From Anaerolineaceae bacterium (GTDB lineage Bacteria; Chloroflexota; Anaerolineae; Aggregatilineales; Phototrophicaceae): a stretch of DNA of 64,000 nt. How positions within the stretch are numbered: position 1 is the first letter of the stretch; every line of letters begins with the position of its first letter. Below are positions 56,169-64,000 of the stretch, in pieces. The stretch is taken from assembly GCA_002702065.1 (NCBI GenBank), contig NZXX01000001.1, positions 2,542,001 through 2,606,000 of the forward strand. The letters are read 5' to 3'. The notes below the pieces were generated by a model that was not told the DNA's origin, searched no databases, and saw only the letters and a program-made list of their open reading frames with translations. Position numbers and translations under genes: made by a program.

Positions 56169-57209
56169 ATGACGGTGACAACAGCCTACATCACCCACCC
56201 TCGTTATGCAGACCATACTTACGCAGGCCACCCGGAACATGCCGGGCGCATACAAGCTGTCTGGCAAGAGCTGGATTCAGCCGGGCTGACAGCGCGCATG
56301 AAAGCAGTTACCCCTCAACCAGCGGATCAGGACCTGATTCTGACGGTACATACCCGGCATTATCTCGATAAACTGCAATGGGTGACGCAATCGCACCCCG
56401 AAACGGTGTTGTTGAATCCGGATACTTACTTTGGCCCCCACTCGCTGGACATCGCCCGACTGGCTGTGGGCGGTGTCGTCACTGCTGTCAATGAAGTCCT
56501 CAGCAACCGGGCCGATAATGCGCTGGCGGTCGTGCGCCCCCCCGGCCATCACGCTCTGGCGGACAATGCGATGGGTTTCTGCCTGTTCGGCAATGTGGCG
56601 ATAGCGGCAAAATATGCTCAGCAGGCCCATCATCTGGAGCGTGTCATGATTGTGGACTTTGATGTGCATCACGGCAATGGTACTCAGGACATGCTCTATG
56701 ATGATCCCAAAGCCCTGTTCGTTTCGACCCACCAATCGCCGTTTTATCCTGGCACAGGCAGCTTGCAGGAAACAGGCCGTGGCACGGGCACTGGCTTTAC
56801 GGTCAATATTCCACTGCGGGCCGGGCATGGCGATACCAGCTACAACTCAATTTATGAGGATGCCATCTGGCCGCTGGCCCGCCGCTATCAGCCACAGCTG
56901 ATGCTGGTTTCAGCCGGGTTCGATGCCCATTGGGATGACCCTCTGGCGCATATGCAGCTCTCGCTGGCCGGTTACGCCAACCTGACCCGGCAGCTGATGG
57001 CGATGGCACAGGAAGTGTGTGACGGCAAAATCGTTTTTGTGCTCGAAGGGGGATATAACCTCGACGTGCTGGCACACGGCGTCCGCAATGTTGCGCATGC
57101 CTTGCTTGGCGACAGCGATGTCAGCGACCCAATCGGCCCGGCACCCGACCCGCACGAGCCCGCGATTGACCCGCTCATCGCGACGGTGCGGCGCATTCAT
57201 GGCCTATAA
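56169..57209 (+). CDS. Histone-deacetylase-family amidohydrolase (AcuC-like)
   Basis: A 346-residue zinc deacetylase. It keeps the metal and charge-relay motifs: RPPGHHALADNAMGFCLFGNVAIAA, VDFDVHHGNGTQ, STHQSPFYPGTG, SAGFDAHWDDPL and LEGGYNL. Bacterial members remove acetyl groups from lysines (AcuC acts on acetyl-CoA synthetase) or from polyamines. Neighbours give no substrate clue. Confidence 0.94.
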   Translation: MTVTTAYITHPRYADHTYAGHPEHAGRIQAVWQELDSAGLTARMKAVTPQPADQDLILTVHTRHYLDKLQWVTQSHPETVLLNPDTYFGPHSLDIARLAVGGVVTAVNEVLSNRADNALAVVRPPGHHALADNAMGFCLFGNVAIAAKYAQQAHHLERVMIVDFDVHHGNGTQDMLYDDPKALFVSTHQSPFYPGTGSLQETGRGTGTGFTVNIPLRAGHGDTSYNSIYEDAIWPLARRYQPQLMLVSAGFDAHWDDPLAHMQLSLAGYANLTRQLMAMAQEVCDGKIVFVLEGGYNLDVLAHGVRNVAHALLGDSDVSDPIGPAPDPHEPAIDPLIATVRRIHGL

Positions 57210-57641
57210 GTCGGGTTTGTCGGTTGGTTTTCGGACCTTGTAGGGTTCCATCCGCCGGATCAACCGCAAGACGACCCACATCAGCAGCGTCGCAAAAATC
57301 GCCAGGAACCATATTCCAGCGCCAACCGCCATACCAACGGCTGCGGTCGCCCAGATACTGGCGGCTGTCGTCAGATGATGCACATCCCCTTTGCGCTGCA
57401 TGATCGTTCCCGCGCCGAGGAAGCCGATGCCGGATACGATCTGGGCAGCAACACGGGCGGGGTCGCCCCCGGGGAACGCATGAATCGACAGCACCGTGAA
57501 CAGACAGGCGCCAATTCCCACCAGCATATGAGTCCGCAAACCAGCCGGGGCACGCTCTTCGCGGTCCAGCCCAATGGCTGCACTTAACGCAGCGGCCAAA
57601 ATCAATAACAGACCAATCTCGGCCTGGGTTTGCAGACTCAT
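57204..57641 (-). CDS. MgtC/SapB family membrane protein
   Basis: A 145-residue protein of four to five helices with GLDREERAPAGLRTHMLVGIGACLFTVLS and VSGIGFLGAGTIMQRKGDVHHLTTAASIW, the MgtC family core. MgtC proteins affect Mg homeostasis and ATP synthase in pathogens; the free-living role is unclear. The usual C-terminal ACT-like domain is missing. Its end overlaps the HDAC-like gene's end by 6 bases. Confidence 0.93.
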   Translation of the reverse strand: MSLQTQAEIGLLLILAAALSAAIGLDREERAPAGLRTHMLVGIGACLFTVLSIHAFPGGDPARVAAQIVSGIGFLGAGTIMQRKGDVHHLTTAASIWATAAVGMAVGAGIWFLAIFATLLMWVVLRLIRRMEPYKVRKPTDKPDL

Positions 57642-57654
57642 ACGACTATGTCTC

Positions 57655-59451
57655 TTATTTCACGGCTGAAATGCCATCGCGCAGCGACTTGATCTGATCC
57701 AGATGGTCGCGCAAATCATTCTGCTGGGCCGTGTAGCGCAGGCTCAAAACTTCGAGGCGGCTGAAGATCGGCGTCAGCACCTGCTTGCCATACTGAGTCA
57801 GGCGGTTGCGTTCCTTCTGTGTCAGGTCATCCAGCGCCTGATGATACGTGCTTTCAAGCTGATCAATGCGTGCGTTAAAGTCACGCTTCAGTTCGGAAGT
57901 GATGCGGCGATAATAGCGGACGGCGTACCAACCGCCAATCAGCGCCGCCGGTGCGCCGATCACCACCGCAGGCAGCGCCAACGCCGCCGCCCCTGCCCCC
58001 ACTAGCGGTCCCGGCGCGCCGATCCCCAGCAGGGCGACAACCAGCCCGATCACTGCCGTTGCCGACCAGGTGGTGAAGTTGTTCATATTGGTTTCGAACA
58101 TGCTTTGAATATCGCCCACAACCTTGCCGGTTGAATACGACTTCAGCTCGCTCTCCGCAATGCGAATCGCTTCCTGCAAGCTTTCCCGCTGTTCGGCATA
58201 CACCCCGGCGTCCAGCCCGCTCAATTCCTGTTCGACCAATTCAGCAAGCTGGTTCAGGCGGTCGATGATGCTGCGCCAGTAGCGGCGGCTCTGGTCGACC
58301 ACCGCGTTAATATAAGCGCCCGTTGCCTCGTCAATATCACGAACCGAGCGGCCAATCACCTTTTCCTGAAACTCGACCTGCAAGGCCTCGCGCCGCGGGA
58401 CACGTCCAATCTTTTTGACAGACAGGTTGGCATCCACAAAATCAATGCCGCGCTGGCGGATTCCCTCGAAGACCCGGTCAACCTCGGCCCGCGCTTCGGC
58501 CAGTTGATTATCCAGCCCCAGGGCCTGCTGCGACAATTCCTGCTGTACGTCCCGCACTTTGCCGGTGTCGGCGCTGACCAGATCAGCCCGGCCCTGAATG
58601 TGGCTCTGGTAATGACGCACGATATGCTCCGCCATTTCCAGCTGCGACAGCAGTTTCTGTTTGGCTGGTGGCGCTTCACTGAACACGCCGCGCAGATGTG
58701 CCCGCACCGCATCAATACCACTCTCAGCAGATGTCGTGCCGTCTTGAGTTGACGCGGCCAGTCCCTGCCGGGCAGATACCATAAAGATCAGCGGACGCAG
58801 ATCGAGCATTTCCTCGGCCTGCCGTTCGATAAACCGGCGCACCTCGACCTGTTCGCCGGGTTCCAGCAGATCCGCCTGATTCACTACGAGGATAATCTTC
58901 TTACCGTAATTCTTTGCCAGCTCAAGGTAGAGGCGTTCGGTTTCGGCAAAGGCACGTTTCGCCGAAATAATAAAGATTACGAGATCGCTGCGATGTAGAA
59001 ATTCCTTGGCAATACGCTCATGTTTCTGGAAAACCGACCCCGTCCCCGGTGTGTCCACAATGGCGACACCCTGCGCGCCGGTATTCGGATGTGCCCACTC
59101 CCGAACGCCTGCCGGAGTCATGACTGGCTTGCGATCTGGCGTTTCACCATACCGAATCAGTTCAATGGCTTCGGTGGTTGGCGTAATGCCCATCGGCAGC
59201 ATCGGTTCACCCAGCAGCGCGTTGACAAAAGTCGATTTGCCGGCGTTGAACTCGCCAATAATCACCACCATAAAAAAGGCGTTGCGCAAATCCTCCGCCA
59301 CGTCCTGCAAACGCCGCCGGTCGGATTCCGTGTCATCCCCCATTTCGGCCAGCGTTTCCGCAATATCAGTCAGCAGGCGAATTTCCGAATCGCGCAGCGC
59401 CGCTAATGGGCCTTCCAGGGTTAATGCGTTTCTACTCTGTACACTATCCAT
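57655..59451 (-). CDS. Bacterial dynamin-like GTPase 1
   Basis: A 598-residue large GTPase. G1 is GEFNAGKS (66-73), G2 lies at TPTT, G3 is DTPGTGS, G4 is NQADL. Long helical stalk segments follow, and a hydrophobic pair (about residues 470-520, GLVVALLGIGAPGPLVGAGAAALALPAV) should insert in the membrane, then a coiled coil. Bacterial dynamins remodel or repair membranes, often as pairs. Its ATG overlaps the stop of the upstream dynamin gene by one base (TAATG). Confidence 0.9.
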   Translation of the reverse strand: MDSVQSRNALTLEGPLAALRDSEIRLLTDIAETLAEMGDDTESDRRRLQDVAEDLRNAFFMVVIIGEFNAGKSTFVNALLGEPMLPMGITPTTEAIELIRYGETPDRKPVMTPAGVREWAHPNTGAQGVAIVDTPGTGSVFQKHERIAKEFLHRSDLVIFIISAKRAFAETERLYLELAKNYGKKIILVVNQADLLEPGEQVEVRRFIERQAEEMLDLRPLIFMVSARQGLAASTQDGTTSAESGIDAVRAHLRGVFSEAPPAKQKLLSQLEMAEHIVRHYQSHIQGRADLVSADTGKVRDVQQELSQQALGLDNQLAEARAEVDRVFEGIRQRGIDFVDANLSVKKIGRVPRREALQVEFQEKVIGRSVRDIDEATGAYINAVVDQSRRYWRSIIDRLNQLAELVEQELSGLDAGVYAEQRESLQEAIRIAESELKSYSTGKVVGDIQSMFETNMNNFTTWSATAVIGLVVALLGIGAPGPLVGAGAAALALPAVVIGAPAALIGGWYAVRYYRRITSELKRDFNARIDQLESTYHQALDDLTQKERNRLTQYGKQVLTPIFSRLEVLSLRYTAQQNDLRDHLDQIKSLRDGISAVK

Positions 59452-61313
59452 TATCCAAGTCCCAGAATTTTCTTCTTGCCCAGCGATGTCAGCGACGATT
59501 CTATACTAGCCAGTTCGCGTTCTGCTTCCTGAAGCTTCTGCCCCTGTTCCCTCTGAATGGTCGTCTGGGCTTCAATTAATCGGGTGAGCGGGCCAATCAC
59601 ATCGCGGCGCTGTTGCAGGCCATATTCCATCTGTTTCTGCGCAGCATCGCGCACCACGTCAATATAACGCTTTTGCAGCGCCAGCATCTGGTTGGTGTAG
59701 GCCGACTCCACCATGCGCCCACGCAGCGGAATAAACACCAGCCCCAGAACCGCCAGCCCGATCACCAGAATAATCAACAAAGGCAGCGACTCAATCTGCG
59801 TCACATAAACCTGACCGATGAACAAGCCTGCCAGCAGCAGCAAAATTTCATATACAACCAGGTACAGTGTGGTGTTCCGCAGGATACGGTCCAGCTTCTC
59901 AGTCTCGACGGTGCGTGCCTCATTTTCAATAGCTTCCAACGGCGGTCGAGTTTGCTGAAGAATGCGCCGGTCATATTGCAGCGGGGCACGGACCTCGCCA
60001 ATGACCTTTTCGCGAATCGCCGGTGGCAGGTCTTTGATCTCGCGCTGCGCATACTTCACCAGATCATCCATGTCCTGAATGTCTTTGCCTTCCATGCGCG
60101 GGCCGAGTTTGTCCACAATGGACGACAAATCGTTGATCGGCTCGAATGCCTGATGTCGCTGGAACATCAACTGCGTGTAGCCTGCCCCACCGCGCCCGCG
60201 TTTGAGTACGCCGGACAAACCCAGTAATTCAAACAGACCGCGCCACAACGTCCCTAAAGCCCTCGAAAAAGCAAAGACGTCCCGGATTGCTTCGGAGCCG
60301 TTCAAAGCGGCCTCGCCAAATTTGGTGCCGATTTCGTCCGTCGTTTCGCGGATGATGCGCTCCTGTTCGCGTTTCTGGGCGGCAAGCTGCTGCTCGATAT
60401 TGTCCGCGATGTTCTGGTAATGATCGAGCGACGCCTGATTTTTGCGGATGACGCTCAGCGCCGATCGGGTCACGTTCTGCGTAATCTGAAGCGGCGTGCG
60501 CAGTTTCTGCCGCATCCGATCCACATCACTAAGCTGCTGATCGACATAATTGACAATCTTGTCGAGGCCGCTGTCATGCCACAGACCTTCATCCAGCGTG
60601 CCATCGCGCTGCGCCTGTAACCCCTTTTTGGCCGATACCATCCACACGTCCGGCTCGGTCCCCAACCGCGATTTGGCCTCTGCCCGTACATACTCGTACA
60701 CGGTGCTGGCTTCTTCATCAGACAGCAGATCGACCTGATTGATCAGGATGATCACCTTCGTGCCGTACTCTTTCAGGCGCTGTAAATATTCCAGATTGCG
60801 CGCGGTCATAGCCTGTGTCGCCAGCATTACCAGAAAAACAACGTCGCTGCGATGCAGGAAATTGGTCGTCGTTTCTTCATGTTTCTGGAAGACGGATTCC
60901 AGGCCTGGCGTGTCGACAAAGCTGACTTTGCGCAAAAGCGATGAGGGATAAAAAACAGACTCAACCTCTGCACCCGATGTAATACGATCCGGTTCGTCGC
61001 CCCAGCGCAAAATACTGATATGGTCGGTTGTCGGTGTGACGCCCACAGACATCAGGTCTGGTTTACCCATCAGGGCGTTAATAATACTCGACTTGCCCGA
61101 ACTAAATGGTCCGACAAATACCATCAAGTAGGGATTATCTGCATGAAAGAGCGCATCGCGCATACGGGCCAGTTGATCTTCGCCCAGATTATCGACACGG
61201 GGCAGCACTTCCAACAGATTGGTAATCAGCTCATACTCCCGGCGGCGTAACGTTTCATAATCCGTCGCCAGTTTCGTACCTGTCTGATCAAGATTCTCGG
61301 CAACCACCTGCAC
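59451..61313 (-). CDS. Bacterial dynamin-like GTPase 2
   Basis: A 620-residue paralogue. G1 is GPFSSGKS (68-75), G2 TPTT, G3 DTPGLES, and G4 NQVDL. Helical stalk regions flank two membrane helices (about residues 480-530) with the GQVYVTQIESLPLL loop between them, unlike the paddle of its partner, and a coiled-coil tail. It starts with GTG (61313) after AAGGA. First gene of the pair; the two probably form a hetero-oligomer. Confidence 0.9.
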   Translation of the reverse strand: MQVVAENLDQTGTKLATDYETLRRREYELITNLLEVLPRVDNLGEDQLARMRDALFHADNPYLMVFVGPFSSGKSSIINALMGKPDLMSVGVTPTTDHISILRWGDEPDRITSGAEVESVFYPSSLLRKVSFVDTPGLESVFQKHEETTTNFLHRSDVVFLVMLATQAMTARNLEYLQRLKEYGTKVIILINQVDLLSDEEASTVYEYVRAEAKSRLGTEPDVWMVSAKKGLQAQRDGTLDEGLWHDSGLDKIVNYVDQQLSDVDRMRQKLRTPLQITQNVTRSALSVIRKNQASLDHYQNIADNIEQQLAAQKREQERIIRETTDEIGTKFGEAALNGSEAIRDVFAFSRALGTLWRGLFELLGLSGVLKRGRGGAGYTQLMFQRHQAFEPINDLSSIVDKLGPRMEGKDIQDMDDLVKYAQREIKDLPPAIREKVIGEVRAPLQYDRRILQQTRPPLEAIENEARTVETEKLDRILRNTTLYLVVYEILLLLAGLFIGQVYVTQIESLPLLIILVIGLAVLGLVFIPLRGRMVESAYTNQMLALQKRYIDVVRDAAQKQMEYGLQQRRDVIGPLTRLIEAQTTIQREQGQKLQEAERELASIESSLTSLGKKKILGLG

Positions 61314-61341
61314 AGTTCCTTAAGGTAAATGATTTGATAAG

Positions 61342-61370
61342 AGCATACCGCGCCTTTGTGCCCGGCACAA
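61342..61370 (-). promoter_or_regulatory. Promoter of the dynamin pair
   Basis: Minus-strand TTGTGC (61370-61365), 17 bases, TATGCT (61347-61342). The -35 half lies inside a 15-base palindrome (61356-61370). Confidence 0.55.
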
Positions 61371-61391
61371 TCCTCACTAGACCTATCTAGT
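61356..61391. promoter_or_regulatory. Two palindromes upstream of the dynamin genes
   Basis: TTGTGCC-C-GGCACAA (61356-61370) is a perfect 7-base inverted repeat covering the -35 and part of the spacer; ACTAGA-CCTA-TCTAGT (61376-61391) is a perfect 6-base inverted repeat just upstream. Both have operator-like form; no regulator is identified. Confidence 0.45.
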
Positions 61392-61456
61392 TTACCAAAA
61401 TTACGTATGATAAATACAAGTTTATGGGTCAAACTCATCATGCCTGACTCATAATC

Positions 61457-61465
61457 TGGTACAAT
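61457..61465 (+). promoter_or_regulatory. Extended -10 promoter of lysA
   Basis: TGG-TACAAT (61457-61465). The predicted start near 61472 coincides with the first base of a structured leader. Confidence 0.45.
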
Positions 61466-61471
61466 TCATGC

Positions 61472-61529
61472 CGCTGGTTCAGGCAAAATTCACCCGCTTG
61501 ACGGGGCGATGCGCTCGCCCGAGCCAGCG
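61472..61529 (+). promoter_or_regulatory. Structured three-way-junction leader of lysA
   Basis: Three stems fit together: P1 CGCTGG (61472-61477) with CCAGCG (61524-61529); P2 TCAGGC (61479-61484) with GCTTGA (61496-61501), one G-U pair; P3 GGGCGA (61504-61509) with TCGCCC (61515-61520). It lies 30 bases before the lysA ATG. It is far too small for a lysine riboswitch and I do not recognise the fold. Confidence 0.4.
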
Positions 61530-61559
61530 AATTTGCGACCCTACCGGTAAAGATACAGC

Positions 61560-62807
61560 ATGCTCAACGACTCCATTCACTATATTAACGGCAGCCTCCA
61601 CTGTGACGCGGTTCCCGTTCAGGAAATTCTGGCGCAGGTCGGCAGCCCGGTTTACGTCTACAGCCTCAAACGGGCACTGCACAATCTCAAACGCATCCAG
61701 ACGGCCTTCGCTGGTTATGATGCTCACATCCATTACAGCGCCAAAGCCAACGCCAACTTGACTCTGCTGCGTCATCTGGTTCAAGGTGGGGCAGGCATCG
61801 ACGCCGTTAGCGCGGGCGAGATTCACCGGGCATTGTTGGCGGGAACAGCGCCGAGCAATATCGTCTTTGCGGGCGTCGGTAAAACCCCGGACGAGCTTGC
61901 CTATGCGCTGGAAAAGAACGTGGGCTGGTTCAATGTCGAGAATGTGGCCGAATGCGGGTTAATCGACAGCATCGCCTCACAGGTCGACTGTCTGCCGCCG
62001 CACATTGCGCTGCGCTTTAACCCGGATATCAGCGCCAGTACCCACCCCTACATTGCCACCGGGCATGGTGGCGCCAAATTCGGCCTGACCGCCGATGTCA
62101 TTGCTGATCTGCTGGCGCGCCAATCTGATTTTCCAAACGTCGTTTTTGCGGGCATTCACCTGCATATCGGCAGCCAGCTCCATGACACAGATGCTACCCG
62201 ACAAGCCGTCAGTGCCGCTCTGGATTTAATCAAGCCCTACCCCAATATCCGCACGGTCAATATCGGCGGTGGTTTACCGGTTGCTTATAAAGCGGATGAT
62301 CCCGTACCGGATTTTGACGCCTTCGCCCAGACGCTGGCTCCACTCTTGAAAGATTACACCGTCCTGCTGGAGCCGGGCCGTTCGATCATCGCGGATGCAG
62401 GCATACTGGTGGCCAACACGCTGTATGTCAAGAAACAAGCTGGACAGACCTTTGTCATCACGGATGCCAGCATGTCGGAACTGATCCGTCCGGCGCTGTA
62501 TCAGGCGCATCATGAGATTGTCCCATTGATCGAACCGGCGGATGACACCCGCTATGCCACCCAGGTGGTTGGTCCGGTGTGCGAAACCGCCGATGTGCTG
62601 GGCCGCAACATCCTGCTGCCGGATATGTCGCCGGGTGAACCGCTGGCGATCCTCAACGCCGGGGCTTATGGGATGGTCATGGCCAGTAATTACAATCAGC
62701 GCCTGCGCCCGCCGGAAGTTGCCGTCATGCCGGATGGTCAAACCTGGCAGATTACCCGCCGTCGGGAAACCTGGGACGATCTGCTGCGAATGGAAGCCAT
62801 CCTCTAA
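61560..62807 (+). CDS. lysA: Diaminopimelate decarboxylase
   Basis: A 415-residue PLP enzyme making lysine from meso-diaminopimelate. It has HYSAKANANLTLL (PLP Lys), GIDAVSAGEIHRAL, HGGAKFGL, GIHLHIGSQ, VNIGGGLPV, LEPGRSI, and GPVCETADVL with the second-subunit Cys. Length is normal. Its last 4 bases overlap the convergent HTH gene. Confidence 0.96.
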   Translation: MLNDSIHYINGSLHCDAVPVQEILAQVGSPVYVYSLKRALHNLKRIQTAFAGYDAHIHYSAKANANLTLLRHLVQGGAGIDAVSAGEIHRALLAGTAPSNIVFAGVGKTPDELAYALEKNVGWFNVENVAECGLIDSIASQVDCLPPHIALRFNPDISASTHPYIATGHGGAKFGLTADVIADLLARQSDFPNVVFAGIHLHIGSQLHDTDATRQAVSAALDLIKPYPNIRTVNIGGGLPVAYKADDPVPDFDAFAQTLAPLLKDYTVLLEPGRSIIADAGILVANTLYVKKQAGQTFVITDASMSELIRPALYQAHHEIVPLIEPADDTRYATQVVGPVCETADVLGRNILLPDMSPGEPLAILNAGAYGMVMASNYNQRLRPPEVAVMPDGQTWQITRRRETWDDLLRMEAIL

Positions 62808-63475
62808 AACAGCCACGCTGGATTATCAAACCCGCCATATTCCTGTATCGCGCCATAGATATGGTGGGTTAATTCGGTATTGAATACGCGCAAACTACAG
62901 ATTCCATTGGGGAGAATATTTTTTCGTGTGTGGCTACCTTGCTTGATCTGAGTCTTGTTCAGCGCCGATGCAGGCAACTGAAGTAAACTCAGCCAATAAT
63001 TTTCGATCCGGTGAATTTCGGTTTTATTATCGGTGTGACAATGAATGAGCAGCCGGATATCTGCTTCGACAACCCGTAATTCTTCACAAAGAAACCGTTT
63101 GAACAACAGCATCATGTCAGGGTCGGAATTGGCAAAGTAAACAGCGTTTCGTGCCTTCGCTCCCTCTGCCCAATAAAGCATACAACCGGACAAATGAAGT
63201 CGGCTCCCTGTGCGCGCATGCAAACGTCCAGCCTCCTGGTAAGCCAGCCGCTTCGCTCTGGCCCGCTGTTGGATAATCTTTGCACCCGAATTTTGCGCGC
63301 CGTAGCCTCGCTGATTGGCCTTTAATGTCTCGATCTGAGCTTCGGTTAATTCGATATTTCGAACCCAGTTGCTAACAGAGCTTTTCGATACACCCAGTAT
63401 TTTGGTAATTTCTCTTATCGACTTTCCCTCGCGACGCAATGACCGCGCACGTTCTCGTGTTTCGCGTGTAATCAT
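62804..63475 (-). CDS. HTH protein with LAGLIDADG-like C-terminal domain
   Basis: A 223-residue protein. Residues 1-45 form a resolvase-type helix-turn-helix (ARSLRREGKSIREITKILGVSKSSVSNWV). From about residue 90, SGCMLYWAEGAKARNAVYFANSDPDMMLLFKRFLCEEL and the following part resemble homing-endonuclease-like folds, as also seen in the WhiA regulators, without the paired acidic nuclease motif clearly present. The ATG at 63475 has GGAGG. A palindrome overlaps its promoter, hinting at self-control. It lies next to tRNA genes. Confidence 0.8.
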   Translation of the reverse strand: MITRETRERARSLRREGKSIREITKILGVSKSSVSNWVRNIELTEAQIETLKANQRGYGAQNSGAKIIQQRARAKRLAYQEAGRLHARTGSRLHLSGCMLYWAEGAKARNAVYFANSDPDMMLLFKRFLCEELRVVEADIRLLIHCHTDNKTEIHRIENYWLSLLQLPASALNKTQIKQGSHTRKNILPNGICSLRVFNTELTHHIYGAIQEYGGFDNPAWLF

Positions 63476-63488
63476 ACGAACCTCCGAT

Positions 63489-63510
63489 CTATAGTACCAT
63501 AACTATAGCA
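63489..63510 (-). promoter_or_regulatory. Promoter and candidate operator of the HTH gene
   Basis: On the minus strand TGC-TATAGT (63510-63502) is an extended -10 promoter. It is overlapped by a perfect inverted repeat, CTATAGT (63489-63495) and ACTATAG (63502-63508) with a 6-base spacer, placed between the -10 and the GGAGG site. Confidence 0.5.
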
Positions 63511-63531
63511 AGTGGTTCGTTTCGCAACAAC

Positions 63532-63557
63532 AAAAAAGCCCACTATTCTTAGCAGGC
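63532..63557 (-). terminator. Terminator of the tRNA pair
   Basis: Minus-strand GCCTGCT (63557-63551) pairs with AGTGGGC (63544-63538), with two G-U pairs and a 6-base loop, then TTTTTT. It begins 9 bases after the second tRNA. Confidence 0.75.
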
Positions 63558-63566
63558 CTTTTACTG

Positions 63567-63640
63567 TGGTGATAGGTAGACTCGAACTACCGACCTGTGC
63601 ATTATGAGTGCACCGCTCTAACCGGCTGAGCTATATCACC
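63567..63640 (-). tRNA. tRNA with CAU anticodon (elongator Met, or Ile2)
   Basis: A 74-base cloverleaf: acceptor GGTGATA/TATCACC with A73, D arm GCTC/GAGC, anticodon stem GTGCA/TGCAC with loop CTCATAA, and T arm GGTAG/CTACC with TTCGAGT. The encoded 3' end lacks a full CCA except for matching bases. CAU may be read as Met or, after lysidine change, as AUA Ile; sequence alone does not settle it. Confidence 0.92.
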
Positions 63641-63648
63641 ACGAAAAA

Positions 63649-63720
<72 letters not shown>

Positions 63721-63731
63721 ATGTGTGGAAC

Positions 63732-63760
63732 ATCTTATCAGTGCGGTTTGGCTATGTCAA
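63732..63760 (-). promoter_or_regulatory. Promoter of the tRNA pair
   Basis: Minus-strand TTGACA (63760-63755), 17 bases, TAAGAT (63737-63732): a strong promoter 12 bases before the mature 5' end of tRNA-fMet. Confidence 0.75.
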
Positions 63761-63808
63761 TACGTAATCGAAGACATTTCATAAGAGAAAGATAAAACTC
63801 CTTAAACA

Positions 63809-63837
63809 TTGCGATTAAGCCACGCGACCAGTATAGT
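63809..63837 (+). promoter_or_regulatory. Promoter of the last gene, probably leaderless
   Basis: TTGCGA (63809-63814), 17 bases, TATAGT (63832-63837). The ATG at 63845 is seven bases after the -10, so transcription would start at or next to the start codon. Confidence 0.5.
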
Positions 63838-63844
63838 TCTGTCT

Positions 63845-64000
63845 ATGCCAGACTGGATAATCGACCTCAACCAGATCAACCAGCTTGCAGCCGCGCGTCA
63901 TGACGACTTCGAAGTCATGCGTTACATGCTCGAAGCTGACGACGATATTGACGACTCCCGCCTGGACACATATGTGGATCAGATTGCGGCCCCCATTATT
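63845..64000 (+). CDS. N-terminal part of an uncharacterised protein
   Basis: An open frame from ATG 63845 to the window end, 52 codons, acidic and helical: MPDWIIDLNQINQLAAAR, then MRYMLEADDDIDDSRLDTYVDQIAAPII. Acidic N termini of this kind occur before cysteine-cluster (YkgJ-like) domains, but no cysteines are seen yet, so no family is assigned. A leaderless start fits the promoter position. Confidence 0.6.
   Translation, partial: MPDWIIDLNQINQLAAARHDDFEVMRYMLEADDDIDDSRLDTYVDQIAAPII

Overview
This is a moderately GC-rich, gene-dense bacterial chromosome segment with about 67 protein genes, two tRNAs and one probable small RNA. Most genes overlap by a few bases or lie only tens of bases apart. 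The gene content suggests an aerobic heterotroph: heme A biosynthesis and a cytochrome c, LytR-CpsA-Psr and membrane glycosyltransferases, and two dynamin-like GTPases. Overall protein flavour (for example the DYDQGEG-type membrane glycosyltransferase) recalls Chloroflexota, perhaps an Anaerolineae relative, but that is an impression and no phylogenetic marker here proves it.

Layout. 1-6.0 kb: the start of a PPK2 kinase, a secreted SGNH hydrolase, then a minus-strand unit (small membrane protein, ctaA, ctaB, cytochrome c, rqcH) behind a good promoter at 5940-5968. 6.0-12.6 kb: minus-strand unit ricT, LmbE deacetylase, M20 amidohydrolase, a degenerate S51-like protein, purA, a BtuF-like binding protein and a sensor-less histidine kinase. 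12.7-15.5 kb: lysC and glnA, convergent and overlapping. 15.6-25.3 kb: a minus-strand aromatic operon, aroH-aroF-GNAT-tyrA-aroA-aroE-dienelactone hydrolase-aroC-aroK-aroB-zinc ribbon-aroQ, holding all seven steps of the shikimate pathway. 25.3-30.4 kb: ligA, an SH3 membrane protein, polX and a small membrane protein. 30.5-45.3 kb: a very long plus-strand trp operon (trpE, G, D, C, F, B, A) with at least ten interspersed accessory genes, ending in a mobile-looking GxxExxY cassette and rlmI. 45.3-64 kb: mixed genes including a degenerate tyrosine recombinase, UspA, LipM-like ligase, LCP protein, a 6S-like RNA, aspS, a GT-C glycosyltransferase, an AAA ATPase, an HDAC-like deacetylase, MgtC, paired dynamins, lysA, an HTH/LAGLIDADG-like protein, two CAU tRNAs and the start of another gene.

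How it works together. The shikimate operon makes chorismate, tyrA and aroH send it to prephenate and tyrosine, and the trp operon sends it to tryptophan. The two operons carry different RNA switches. The aro operon has a sigma70-type promoter, a previously unlisted 31-codon leader peptide with three Phe and three Tyr codons in ten, and a strong terminator just before aroH (ribosome-mediated attenuation). The trp operon has a T-box riboswitch with a probable UGG (Trp) specifier. Other notable points are a histidine-phosphatase homologue in the trp operon with its catalytic His replaced by Pro, a GxxExxY nuclease-like gene framed by 36-bp inverted repeats, a 6S-like RNA with its own promoter and terminator, and a palindromic candidate operator in front of the HTH gene.
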